Assembly: GCA_013791955.1 (NCBI GenBank)
Contig: VMSW01000004.1
Location: forward strand, 1 to 64,000
DNA from: Propionicimonas sp.
GTDB taxonomy: Bacteria; Actinomycetota; Actinomycetes; Propionibacteriales; Propionibacteriaceae
Direction of reading: 5' to 3'
Length of the DNA: 64,000 bases
Of this stretch, positions 52,832 to 61,079 are shown piece after piece. How positions within the stretch are numbered: position 1 is the stretch's first letter; every line of letters starts with the position of its first letter. The position numbers and the translations under genes were made by a program. Below the pieces are notes generated by a model. The model saw only the letters and a list, made by a program, of their open reading frames with translations. It had not been told where the DNA came from and searched no databases.

Positions 52832-53329
52832 TTGCACCACCTGATCGACTTGGACGCCCTCGGCCTGGACGCCGAGCGGACCGAACTGCTCGCCGAGATC
52901 TTCGCTCTACACGGTCGCGTGCATGACGAAGCGCTGGCGATCGCCGGGCCAATGCCTAACCCGTCGGATCTGACCATGCAGCAGCTAAGGGTGATCGGCT
53001 TCATCGCCAAGGAGCCCGGGTTGGCTGGCCATGAATTGGGAAATCGGCTGGGCGTCAGCGCGCCGACCGCGAGCGGTCTGGTGGATCGGTTGGTCGAGAA
53101 GGGCCTGCTGCAGCGGGTTGATGATCCCGACGACCGCCGAGTGCGGCGGCTGCATGTGACCACCGAGGGGCTGGACCTGATTCGGCAGATGGACTCGTTG
53201 ATCGAGCGGGCGATGATGAAGGTCATCACGGTGATGACTGTGGACGATCTGAAGCTGATGCGGCGCAGCTCGGAGGTGTTCCTCGATGCCATGCACCGGG
53301 CGAACCCGTCCGGCCCCGCTAGCGCCTGA
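52832..53329 (+). CDS. MarR-family transcriptional regulator
   Basis: A 165-residue regulator. The winged helix runs from QQLRVIGFIAKEPGLAGHELGNRLGVSAPTASGLVDRLVEKGLLQRVDDPDDRRVRRLHVT, the classical MarR wing with the D-x-R-D/R motif. Dimerisation helices are at both ends. TTG at 52832 is preferred, with GAAGGGA as ribosome site. It should repress the divergent RND exporter through the two 19-base sites. Confidence 0.9.
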   Translation: MHHLIDLDALGLDAERTELLAEIFALHGRVHDEALAIAGPMPNPSDLTMQQLRVIGFIAKEPGLAGHELGNRLGVSAPTASGLVDRLVEKGLLQRVDDPDDRRVRRLHVTTEGLDLIRQMDSLIERAMMKVITVMTVDDLKLMRRSSEVFLDAMHRANPSGPASA

Positions 53330-53362
53330 TTCGGGTCTTCGTCCGTTTCTTCACAGCTGTAA

Positions 53363-53454
53363 CTCGACACGCCGACGACACGCCGAGAGTGCGCAAACTC
53401 GTCGAAATCGGTTCAGGAAAACCCTTGCGGCGAGCTGGTGAACGGGACTAGAAA
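53363..53454 (+). promoter_or_regulatory. Promoter and upstream site of small RNA copy 1
   Basis: The -35 is TTGCGG (53425-53430) and the -10 TAGAAA (53449-53454). Upstream, 53363-53387 holds two direct CGACACGCCGA units flanked by CTCG/CGAG. The copy at the other end of the locus (57446-57422, minus strand) has the same 25 bases, and its core promoter is TTGCAC (57384-57379) and TAGAAA (57361-57356). The bases between the upstream site and the -35, and the -35/-10 spacer, differ. Confidence 0.65.
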
Positions 53455-53460
53455 TCTGAA

Positions 53461-53640
53461 TACCGGATCGCTTCGGCGGTTCGGTGATCGGAAGAAGGAA
53501 GTCGTTCTCCGTCGAGCTCTTGGCTCGTGGCAGCCCCGGTGATGAGGGGTGGAACAGCTGGTAGTTTCCGGTCGGTTTCGGCCATCACGCCGCCGCCGTG
53601 GGAAGGCCCTGGTGACTCATACTCACCGGGGCCTTTTCCT
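53461..53640 (+). ncRNA. Putative ~180-nt small RNA, copy 1
   Basis: From a TSS near 53461 to the T run at 53640. The first 50 bases (ACCGGATCGCTTCGG...) match copy 2 at 57350-57171 (minus) at about 90%. Mid-region stems keep position but change sequence: CGAGC/GCTCG here, GCGG/CCGC there. A hairpin CCCC-GGTGATGA-GGGG has its loop GTGATG (53539-53544) complementary to CATCAC (53583-53588); both halves are identical in copy 2, suggesting a pseudoknot. It ends in a strong terminator (53603-53637) with a TTTT run. No open reading frame is shared. Not a known RNA family to me. Confidence 0.6.
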
Positions 53641-53700
53641 TTGCCTGCGCCCGGGCAGCCCCCAAATCACTCGCCAATGGTGCCGAATTGCCCCTCCCAA

Positions 53701-53750
53701 GGGCAGGTAGGTGGTGGGTAGGTGGCCGGGTGGGCGGTGGGTGGGCTTCG
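53701..53750. other. G-rich tract with quadruplex potential
   Basis: The plus strand has many runs of two or three G separated by one to three bases (GGTAGGTGGTGGGTAGGTGG, then CCGGGTGGGCGGTGGGTGGG). It lies 110-160 bases before the small surface-protein start. Confidence 0.5.
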
Positions 53751-53863
53751 GGTGGATCGGGCCGCTACACCTCCCCAACGCGCTAGGCCCGCCCCTAGAG
53801 TCGTGGGCGTCCGGCCCCCGGGGGGCGGACGGACATACGAGGCGAGGGCCTCGAGGAGGGGGT

Positions 53864-54388
53864 GTGAAAGTGACCGTACCGGCCGCTTCGCACAACCGCA
53901 TGGTGTCCCTTCCGCGCCGAAGGACACCATTGCGCTCCTGGATGGTCCTCGTTCTTGCCCTGCTGGGCGCCCTTCTCGCGCTAATGCTCGGGGCTTTGAG
54001 GGGCGCCCAGTCTGCTTCAGCAAGTTCACTACCAAGCACCTACCTGGCGGTACAACGGAGTGCTTCGTCAATCGTGGCGGTGTCTGGTAGTCCCGGAGTG
54101 GGACCGGCTGGTGGTCAATGGCGATCAACCAGCTCTCTCATTTCGGACGGGGTGACCCAGCCGTCCCCGCGGGTCACCCCGAAGACCTCCGTGGTCGGGT
54201 CGATGCGGCGACCCGGCCACGGAACCCAACTGAGCGCCCCGGCCCCTGCGGATCAGGTGGTTGCGCTCACCTCGTCTGGCGGGGTGCCTGCTGAGTTGGG
54301 CACCTACACGATGGCGGGCCTGGCAGCGGTGATGGGCGGAGCGATTCTCCTGTTGCGCAGTCGCCCGGTGGGTTCGCAACCGGTCTGA
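53864..54388 (+). CDS. Small secreted or membrane protein with C-terminal anchor
   Basis: A 174-residue protein, family not recognised. A basic N-terminus and hydrophobic helix (SWMVLVLALLGALLALMLGAL) resemble a signal peptide or anchor. A Ser/Gly/Pro-rich extracellular stretch of about 95 residues follows. A second helix (YTMAGLAAVMGGAILLL, about 145-165) ends in a short basic tail (RSRPVGSQPV). The end looks like a sortase-type anchor but has no LPxTG motif; VPAELGTYT sits in its place. GTG at 53864 follows GAGGAGGGG. It is followed directly by the luxR gene. Confidence 0.6.
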   Translation: MKVTVPAASHNRMVSLPRRRTPLRSWMVLVLALLGALLALMLGALRGAQSASASSLPSTYLAVQRSASSIVAVSGSPGVGPAGGQWRSTSSLISDGVTQPSPRVTPKTSVVGSMRRPGHGTQLSAPAPADQVVALTSSGGVPAELGTYTMAGLAAVMGGAILLLRSRPVGSQPV

Positions 54389-54435
54389 ACCTTCTAGTGG
54401 TCCTTCAGCCCTGCAGCGCTGGGTTTACTCAATGA

Positions 54436-54455
54436 ACGGGGAACACAGTTCCCGT
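54436..54455. promoter_or_regulatory. Candidate operator upstream of the LuxR-type gene
   Basis: The inverted repeat ACGGGGAAC-ACA-GTTCCCGT (one extra G on the left) lies 9 to 28 bases before the GTG start. Confidence 0.5.
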
Positions 54456-54463
54456 AGCGCGCA

Positions 54464-57103
54464 GTGTCGGGCACAATGTCGAGGGGCTCAGAGTTGGTCG
54501 TGGGATCGGTGAGTCCCAATGTCGGCTCACCGCCCGAGGAGCAGATCCTGACACCACCGACGCGCAAGAGGTTGCAGGCCTTACTGAACGCTGCCATTCC
54601 GACGATCTTTATTGAAGGCGGCGTCGGGACCCACAAGAGCGCGCTTCTGGCGGCCTGGGCGGCCCAGCCGGCCCCTCAACTGCGGGTGCTGGTCGAGTTC
54701 GACCACCGGCAACTCACCCCCCAGGCGATGGCCGAGCGGTTGGCCTACCAGCTCGAAGTCGCTGGGGCGGGCACGATCGAGCTGAGCGTTGCGGAGACCG
54801 AGTGGGGAGCCCTGGCCGAGTTGCTCACGGGCGCGGTTAAGGCGCTGGATCGCCCGCTCACTCTAGGCGTCCAACAGCTCGACGACTTGCCCGCCGAGGT
54901 GGCGCGGACGCTGATCGATCTCACCGGGACGCTGACAGGCTTTCGTTTGGTCGCCACGGCCGTTGACGCGCAAGCCCTCATCACCCAGGCATTGGCGTCC
55001 GGAATCAGCCACCAGTTGCTGAGCGACCAGGACCTGGCCTACTCCGCGGTGGAGGTCGCCGGCATCCTCAACGAGGAGCTACCCGAGGCGACCGAAGCCA
55101 CCGTCCGAGCGATCTTGGAGGCGACCCACGGCGTTCCGGAACTGGTGGAGCGGCTGATCACCCTGTTTCCCCAGGAGTGCCTTGCTGGCACGATCGGCCT
55201 GGAGCAGGCGGTTGGTGGTTGGGTTCCTGAGCATCACGGCGCGATGGAGTTCCACCGTGAACTGAAGCTGGTGGCGCAGTCGCCGCGGATCAGCCCGGCG
55301 TTGATGGTCTCCCTGTTCGGCCCCGAGCGGGCCGAGTATCTGTTCGCCCGACTGCCGCGGCTCGGCGCAGGGACGGTCACGCAGCCGCTCAGCGGTCAGC
55401 GCCAGTTCACCTGGCATCCGGCGTTCCGGATGCTGCTCCTGCAATTGGAGCACCCTGGCCTCGAATCCGACGCCCAAGCCGATCGTGCCCGGGTGGCCGA
55501 GGCTGCCGTCGCAGTCGGGGATCCCGAGCTAGCGGTGGCGATGCTGGTGGCGAATCAGTCCCTGGCCGAGGCCGAGCTGCTGTGTGCTGACTGGCTGTGG
55601 GAGTTGGTGGACGCCGACCCCAGCCTGCTGTTGGAGCAGTTCGTGGCGCATGACCCAGGGCTGCTCGCTGACTTCCCGAACTTGCTGATCCTGGCCACCC
55701 TGGTCCAACCCGGACGTGGCGAGCCCGCCGCCGACCCCGAGCTCGCCCGTGTGCAGCGCACGGTGTTGTCTGGGCCCATCAGTGGTGCCGTGCCCCAACA
55801 ACTCAACCGGTTGGCCAATGCGGCCACCCTCGCGCTCGGCGTTGGGGAGTTGGGCGTGGCGGTTCGGGCGACCATCCGTTGGGTCAATCTCTTCCAGGCC
55901 AAGCATGAGGAGTGGGCCGAATCAGTTGGACCGGAGTTCGTCTCTGATGGTCTGTTGATGATCAAGGCACTGGTGCAGTTGGATCGCATCGACCTGGTGC
56001 CGCCAGTGGCGCAGCTGTTGTTGGGGGTGGCTCGCCGCAATCCGGCCCAAGCCGGGCCAGAGGCGGAGGCGCGGCTCGGCGCATTGTTCGCGGCCCTGCG
56101 AATGGCCGCAGTCTTCCTGGGTACCTCGCGGGCTGAGGTCCGCTCCGTCCAGCTGGTTCGGCGGCAGTACCACCGGGAGTTCGATCAGGTGCTACACGCG
56201 GCAATTGACGCTGGCGAGGCACTTGATCGCGGCGACTACGCCAGTGCCGAGGCGTTCACCCGAGTCTCGATGTTCCGGCTGCCGTCCCCGGGCGATTGGC
56301 CGGTGCTGATCTATCTGCGCACAGTGGCATTGGTGGCCCTCGGTGAGCGGGAGAAGCTTGATGAGTTGGTCGACCAACTACTCACCACCACGCGCTGGGA
56401 AGCCTGGCAGCATCACTTTGAAGCGCCGGGCAGCTATGCATTATTGATCGAGATCATGGTGATGGCTGCTACCGGCCGGACCGTCCACCGCCCGTTGAGT
56501 GAGCTGCCGGCCTATCTGCGGGGTCTGCCGCCCGGCGCCACGCATCGCTGGCCATCGTGGGGACGGCGGATGTTGGAGGGCACTATTCAGGTCGCTTCCG
56601 GGTCGGCCCGCGGCACGGAGTTGCCCACCGATGCCCAGCTGGGTCCGCTGAGTCCGCGAGTCAACTGGCAACTGGGGTTGCTCACCGCAGTGAACAATCT
56701 GCGCTCCGGCGAAGAGGCAACCGCGGTGTCGGTGCTGATCCGCGGCGGAGCCGGGTTGAAGTACACCGCAGCGCCGCTACCGCTGGTGCTGGCCACCCCG
56801 GAGGAGATCGCCACCCTGATTCAGCGCCTGCCGGCCAATGCCTCGGCGATTGTGCGGACGAGTATGGCCCTGGCCAACTCCTTTGCCGGCATTGAGCAGG
56901 ACGGACGTGGCCAAGTGCGGTTGGCTGCGCGCGAGCTGGAAGTACTCGATGGGGTGCGGCGGGGCCTGACTAATGCCGCGCTTGCCAGAGAGCTCTACGT
57001 TTCGGTGAACACGGTGAAGTTCCATCGCACGAATCTGTATCGCAAGCTGAACGCCACCAGCCGCGAGGAGTTGCTCGCTGAGGCGTTGAGTCAGGGGTTG
57101 TGA
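54464..57103 (+). CDS. LuxR-family (MalT-like) ATPase regulator
   Basis: An 879-residue LAL-type regulator. The N-terminal STAND ATPase has a Walker A region FIEGGVGTHKSALLAAW (about 49-65) in which His57 stands where glycine is expected before Lys58. The middle is helical, TPR-like. The C-terminal LuxR helix-turn-helix is LAARELEVLDGVRRGLTNAALARELYVSVNTVKFHRTNLYRKLNATSREELLAEAL. Signal and targets are unknown. It begins at GTG 54464 or ATG 54476. It follows the small surface protein gene and is flanked by two inverted copies of the putative small RNA, which may be regulated by it. Confidence 0.88.
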   Translation: MSGTMSRGSELVVGSVSPNVGSPPEEQILTPPTRKRLQALLNAAIPTIFIEGGVGTHKSALLAAWAAQPAPQLRVLVEFDHRQLTPQAMAERLAYQLEVAGAGTIELSVAETEWGALAELLTGAVKALDRPLTLGVQQLDDLPAEVARTLIDLTGTLTGFRLVATAVDAQALITQALASGISHQLLSDQDLAYSAVEVAGILNEELPEATEATVRAILEATHGVPELVERLITLFPQECLAGTIGLEQAVGGWVPEHHGAMEFHRELKLVAQSPRISPALMVSLFGPERAEYLFARLPRLGAGTVTQPLSGQRQFTWHPAFRMLLLQLEHPGLESDAQADRARVAEAAVAVGDPELAVAMLVANQSLAEAELLCADWLWELVDADPSLLLEQFVAHDPGLLADFPNLLILATLVQPGRGEPAADPELARVQRTVLSGPISGAVPQQLNRLANAATLALGVGELGVAVRATIRWVNLFQAKHEEWAESVGPEFVSDGLLMIKALVQLDRIDLVPPVAQLLLGVARRNPAQAGPEAEARLGALFAALRMAAVFLGTSRAEVRSVQLVRRQYHREFDQVLHAAIDAGEALDRGDYASAEAFTRVSMFRLPSPGDWPVLIYLRTVALVALGEREKLDELVDQLLTTTRWEAWQHHFEAPGSYALLIEIMVMAATGRTVHRPLSELPAYLRGLPPGATHRWPSWGRRMLEGTIQVASGSARGTELPTDAQLGPLSPRVNWQLGLLTAVNNLRSGEEATAVSVLIRGGAGLKYTAAPLPLVLATPEEIATLIQRLPANASAIVRTSMALANSFAGIEQDGRGQVRLAARELEVLDGVRRGLTNAALARELYVSVNTVKFHRTNLYRKLNATSREELLAEALSQGL

Positions 57104-57130
57104 TCCGGCGCTGCTAGCGGTTCAGCCGAC

Positions 57131-57170
57131 GGGGCAAGGACTGCCGGGGCAAAGGACTGCCGGGGCAAAG
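57131..57170. repeat. Short tandem repeat after the luxR gene
   Basis: GGGGCAAGGACTGCC, GGGGCAAAGGACTGCC and GGGGCAAAGG in tandem (period 15-16), between the luxR stop and the terminator of small RNA copy 2. Confidence 0.7.
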
Positions 57171-57350
57171 GGAAAGGCCCCGGTGAGTATGAGTCTCCGG
57201 GGCCTACCCTCGACCTGACGTGATGGCCAGAACCGATCACCGAAAGTGCCCAGTCAGCACACCCCATGCATCACCAGGGGCCCCAGCGGCGAACCGCCAG
57301 ACGACCAACTTCCTACTTCCGATCCCCGAACCACCGAAGCGATCCGGTAG
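57171..57350 (-). ncRNA. Putative ~180-nt small RNA, copy 2 (inverted)
   Basis: The minus-strand partner of the RNA at 53461-53640. It shares the core promoter elements (-35 TTGCAC 57384-57379, -10 TAGAAA 57361-57356), the ACCGGATCGCTTCGG 5' region, the GGTGATG loop and GGCCATCAC segment, and the terminal hairpin AGGCCCCGG/CCGGGGCCT (57205-57197 / 57183-57175) with CCTTTCC after it. It starts about 150 bases after the galM stop codon and ends facing the luxR stop. Confidence 0.6.
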
Positions 57351-57500
57351 TTAGATTTCTAGTCCTGTTGGGCGGGGTGTGCAAGGGCTTTTACGGGGTG
57401 AATTCGACCAGTTTCGACGAACTCGGCGTGTCGTCGGCGTGTCGAGTGACAGATGTGACAACAAACCAATTCGCGGTCTCCGGGAGCCCTTCGCGAGCCT

Positions 57501-58481
57501 TCAGCAGAGCTGCCAGCGGGTGGTCGTTCGGTACTCCTGGCCCGGCCGCAGCACCGTGTTCGGGAAGCCCGGGTGGTTGGGTGCGTCTGGAAATCCCTGA
57601 GTCTCCAGGGCGACGCCGGCCCGGGCCGGATACCGCTGACCGGAAGTGCCCAGCTCGCCAGCGAAATGATCGCCGGTGTAGACCTGCAGGCCGGGCTGGT
57701 CGCTGCTGATCTCCAGCCCAAGCCCGGTCGCGCCTACCAGGCGACAGTGTCGGCGAACGCCGGCACCGTCGATGGCGAAGTTGTGGTCGAAGCCCCCGTT
57801 ACGAGTGAGCTGCTCGGCCTCAGCGCGCAGCCTCGCCGCGCCCAGCAACGCGCCATCGCGGAAGTCGAGGGCCGTGCCACTCACCGCCCGCACTTCGCCG
57901 GTGGGAATGCCGTCCGGTCTGGTGGGGGTGAAGTGGCTGCCAGCGATTTGTAGCCGGTGGTGGTCGATATTGCCGCTGCCCTCACCGTCCAGATTGAAGT
58001 AAGGGTGGGTGGTCAGGTTCACCACGGTTGGGGCATCGGTAGTGGCGGTATAGGTCACCTGAGCGCCGTGGGGGAACACTTCGAAGCGGGCGGTTGCCCG
58101 CACCTGGCCAGGAAAGCCCTGGTCGCCATCGGGGCTGGTCAGGCTCAGCTCAGCCCAGGTCTGTTCGCTTTCGAGCACCCGCCATTCGCAGCGGGAGAAG
58201 CCGCCCCCGCCGCCGTGTACCTGATTGGGTGGCTCATTGGCGTCCAGCTCGTAGACCTGACCCTCGACGGTGATGCGCGCCTGGTCGATCCGGTTGGCGA
58301 ACCGCCCGACGCTGGCCCCCAGGAAGCCGAGGTTGGCCTGGTAGTCGGCAAGTTGGGAGTGGCCGAGGATGATATTTCGCCAGCCTTCGGCGGTGGCCAC
58401 GTCAAAGCGTCGCAGCGTCGCTCCCAGGCTCAACAGCTCCAAGCGGACGCCTTCGGCGCTCAGATGCAACAGCTCGGTCAT
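57501..58481 (-). CDS. galM: Aldose 1-epimerase (mutarotase)
   Basis: A 326-residue beta-sandwich enzyme interconverting alpha and beta anomers of hexoses. Family residues are visible in VGRFANRI, NQVHGGGGGF, NLTTHPYFNL, the catalytic His in GGFDHNF, and the catalytic Glu near the end in VALETQGFPDAPNH. It is in line with the Bcr-type exporter upstream on the same strand, 42 bases away. Small RNA copy 2 follows its stop codon. Confidence 0.9.
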   Translation of the reverse strand: MTELLHLSAEGVRLELLSLGATLRRFDVATAEGWRNIILGHSQLADYQANLGFLGASVGRFANRIDQARITVEGQVYELDANEPPNQVHGGGGGFSRCEWRVLESEQTWAELSLTSPDGDQGFPGQVRATARFEVFPHGAQVTYTATTDAPTVVNLTTHPYFNLDGEGSGNIDHHRLQIAGSHFTPTRPDGIPTGEVRAVSGTALDFRDGALLGAARLRAEAEQLTRNGGFDHNFAIDGAGVRRHCRLVGATGLGLEISSDQPGLQVYTGDHFAGELGTSGQRYPARAGVALETQGFPDAPNHPGFPNTVLRPGQEYRTTTRWQLC

Positions 58482-58523
58482 CTCAATCCTCGTGGCTCAT
58501 CAGTTCAAGTATGGACGTGAACA

Positions 58524-59798
58524 TCATTCAATCGGCTCGAAAGCGGGCGCGTCGGGGCTGCCATGCGGCTCGATCGTGGTCTTGGCCAGGTGCCGCCGCC
58601 ACAACGCCCAGCCGATGCCGCTTAGCACCAGCGCCCCTACGGCCAGGCTCCACAGTGAGAAGCCGAGCGCGGGGGCCAGTAGACCAGCCACGGCGGAAAT
58701 GCCGAGCAATGAAACGAACGACTGCACCGAGGATGCCGCGCCGCGCCGCTGGGGGAAGAGATCAAGCATGGCCAAGGTGATGATCGGGAACGCCAAAGCC
58801 ACTCCGAAGGAGTAGAACGGCAGCGGCAGCACGACCCACGGCAGGACGCTGGTGGCCGGAATCAGCGACAGCGCCACGTTGACCACCGCGGCACTAAAGG
58901 TGACCAGATAGCCGAGGCTCGCCAGGCGCCGACCATTGAGCCGCCCGGCCAGGCGTCCGCTCAACCAGGAGCCGACCACCATGCCCGAAATTAGCGGCAC
59001 GAACAGCACCCAGAAATCCTGATCGCCCAGACCCAACAGCTTCACTACGAATAGCTGGGCGGCGGAGATGTAGAGGAACTGACCAGCGAAGTTGAACAGA
59101 CCGGCCAAGGCCAGCCGTCGGGCGTCCCGGCTGCGCCACACCTGAAGCAGGCTGGCGGCCAGACCCCGAGCGCTGAAGGCGGTGCGGTTCTCTTGCGGAT
59201 GGGTCTCGGGCAGGGCCAACAGCACCGCAGCCAGCAACAGCACCCCGAACCCGGCCAGGAACCAGAAGATCGTGCGCCAGTTGCCGACCCCGAGCAACCA
59301 GCCGCCCACCACCGGGGCCAGGGCTGGCGCGATGGCGAAGATCATTGCGATTTGGCTCATCGTGCGTTGGGCCTGGGAATCGGAAAAGACGTCGCGCACC
59401 ATGGCCCGGCTAATGATCTGACCAGCGCCAGCGCTGAGGCCTTGGAGCGCGCGAAACACCAACAGCATGCCCAGATTTGGGGCCAGCGCTGAGCCGATCG
59501 AGGCCAGCACGTAAAGCGCCACTCCGGCGATGATCACCGGACGCCGACCTAGGGCATCCGAGAGGGGACCGTGGATCAGGCTCATTGCTGCGAAGGCGAG
59601 CAGGTAGACGCTGATGATCTGCTGCAGAGCGAACTCCGAGGCACCCCACTCGGCGCCGATCTGGGTAAAGGCGGGGAACATGGTGTCGATTGAGAATGGG
59701 CCCACCCAACCCAGGCCAGCCAGGATGGTCAGGAAGACCGCGGTCGAACCGATCTTGGGCTGCTGCGGCGCAACAGCGGGGGTGGGCGCAGCGGTCAT
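58524..59798 (-). CDS. Bcr/CflA-type MFS multidrug exporter
   Basis: A 424-residue twelve-helix transporter. Signatures are PFSIDTMFPAFTQIGAEWG at the N-terminus, the loop 2-3 motif GPLSDALGRRPVIIAG and helix 5 (APALAPVVGGWLLG) typical of the DHA1 Bcr/CflA drug/proton antiporters. The final helices and a short acidic tail are complete. Drug range is unknown. Confidence 0.9.
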   Translation of the reverse strand: MTAAPTPAVAPQQPKIGSTAVFLTILAGLGWVGPFSIDTMFPAFTQIGAEWGASEFALQQIISVYLLAFAAMSLIHGPLSDALGRRPVIIAGVALYVLASIGSALAPNLGMLLVFRALQGLSAGAGQIISRAMVRDVFSDSQAQRTMSQIAMIFAIAPALAPVVGGWLLGVGNWRTIFWFLAGFGVLLLAAVLLALPETHPQENRTAFSARGLAASLLQVWRSRDARRLALAGLFNFAGQFLYISAAQLFVVKLLGLGDQDFWVLFVPLISGMVVGSWLSGRLAGRLNGRRLASLGYLVTFSAAVVNVALSLIPATSVLPWVVLPLPFYSFGVALAFPIITLAMLDLFPQRRGAASSVQSFVSLLGISAVAGLLAPALGFSLWSLAVGALVLSGIGWALWRRHLAKTTIEPHGSPDAPAFEPIE

Positions 59799-59851
59799 TG
59801 CGACATTATTTCATGTTTCAACTCATCCCATCTGGGCGGTGACTGCGGGTT

Positions 59852-61078
59852 ATGCTCAACGTCGTGGCCCCGGTGTTGAAGCTCTGCGTCGTTTCGATGC
59901 ACACCTCACCAGCCCAAGCGCCCGGAGCCGGCGACGCGGGGGGCCTGAACGTGGTGGCCCGGGCTCAGGCCGACGCGTTAGCCGCCCTTGGTCATCAGGT
60001 TGAGTTGGTCACTCGCCGCACCAGCAGCGAAGACCCGGACGTGGTCGAACTCGCGCCCGGGGTGCGGCTGCGCCACCTGGACGCCGGTCCACCGACTCCG
60101 CTACCCAAATCGGTGATTGATGACCATCTGGCGGAGTTTTCCGCCGGGCTGGCTGGGCTCGGTGACTTCGACCTGTTCCACTCTCATCATTGGATGTCAG
60201 GGGTGGCGGCATTGCCGGTGGCGGGCGCTCGTGGAGTGCCCCACGTGCAGAGCTTTCACTCGGTGGCGGCACTTCCAGGTTCACCGTTGTCGGCTGGAGA
60301 GCCGCCGGAGTCGTCGCGTCGAGTGCCCGGTGAGGCCCGGGTGGCTACCGGATCGGACGCGGTGGTGGCAATCTCGGCCGCTGAGGCGCACACCGTGATT
60401 CAGCGCTGCGGCGCCGACCCGCAGCGGGTGAGCATCATCGCGCCGGGAGTTGATCATGAGCTATTTCGACCACTGAAGCTGGGCGAGGCCCGCTGGGGGC
60501 TGCCCTCGGGCGCGCCTTGGCCCAACGGCTATGTGGCCTTCGCTGCGCGGCTGCAGCCGCTGAAGGACCCGGAACTGGCCATCGCTACGTTGGCTGAGCT
60601 GCCCGCGTCCATCCGTCCGCACCTGGTGGTGGCCGGCGATGCTTCGGCTGATTTCGCCGGTTACACCGCGCAACTGCACGCCCTGGTCGCCGACTTGGGC
60701 CTGGTGGGGGAGGTGAGCTTCCTCGGCTCACAATCGCGGACCGAGCTCGCCAGGCTCTTTCGTGGCGCCCGGGTAGTGCTGGTGCCCTCGCATTCGGAGA
60801 CCTTCGGACTGGTGGCGCTGGAAGCAGCGGCCAGCGGGACGCCGGTAATCGCGGCGGCCTCGGGTGGGTTGCGCGAAGCGGTGGCTCACGGCGAAACCGG
60901 ACAGCTGATGGATTCGCGCGCGCCGTCCGATTGGGGACGGGCTTTGACCGAGCTCCTCGCCGACGACCGGCGACTGGCCACGATGGGGGTGGTGGCCAGG
61001 GTGCATTCGCGGCGCTTCGATTGGCGCTGGACCGCCCAACAGCTGGCCGCGCTCTTTGCCGACTTGGTGGGGGGCTGA
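59852..61078 (+). CDS. mshA: D-inositol-3-phosphate glycosyltransferase-like protein (MshA type)
   Basis: A 408-residue GT-B glycosyltransferase of family GT4. The N-terminal motif SMHTSPAQAPGAGDAGGLNVV, HSHHWMSG and HVQSFHSV are MshA signatures, and the C-terminal nucleotide-sugar site is PSHSETFGLVALEAAASGTPVIAA. MshA joins N-acetylglucosamine to inositol phosphate in the first step of mycothiol synthesis. The next gene is MshB-like, supporting the call. The start could be ATG 59852 or GTG 59873. Confidence 0.85.
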   Translation: MLNVVAPVLKLCVVSMHTSPAQAPGAGDAGGLNVVARAQADALAALGHQVELVTRRTSSEDPDVVELAPGVRLRHLDAGPPTPLPKSVIDDHLAEFSAGLAGLGDFDLFHSHHWMSGVAALPVAGARGVPHVQSFHSVAALPGSPLSAGEPPESSRRVPGEARVATGSDAVVAISAAEAHTVIQRCGADPQRVSIIAPGVDHELFRPLKLGEARWGLPSGAPWPNGYVAFAARLQPLKDPELAIATLAELPASIRPHLVVAGDASADFAGYTAQLHALVADLGLVGEVSFLGSQSRTELARLFRGARVVLVPSHSETFGLVALEAAASGTPVIAAASGGLREAVAHGETGQLMDSRAPSDWGRALTELLADDRRLATMGVVARVHSRRFDWRWTAQQLAALFADLVGG

Positions 61079-61079
61079 G

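Noticed and set aside
53461..53640. Small RNA copy as tmRNA, RNase P RNA, 6S or SRP RNA
   Set aside because: No tag reading frame, no conserved P4 or SRP GGAA/AGCAG motifs, and the length does not fit RNase P; two inverted copies are also atypical.
53340..57470. Inverted repeats as ends of a composite transposon
   Set aside because: No transposase between them, no target duplication seen, and the copies differ in the pattern expected of RNA structure rather than of transposon ends.
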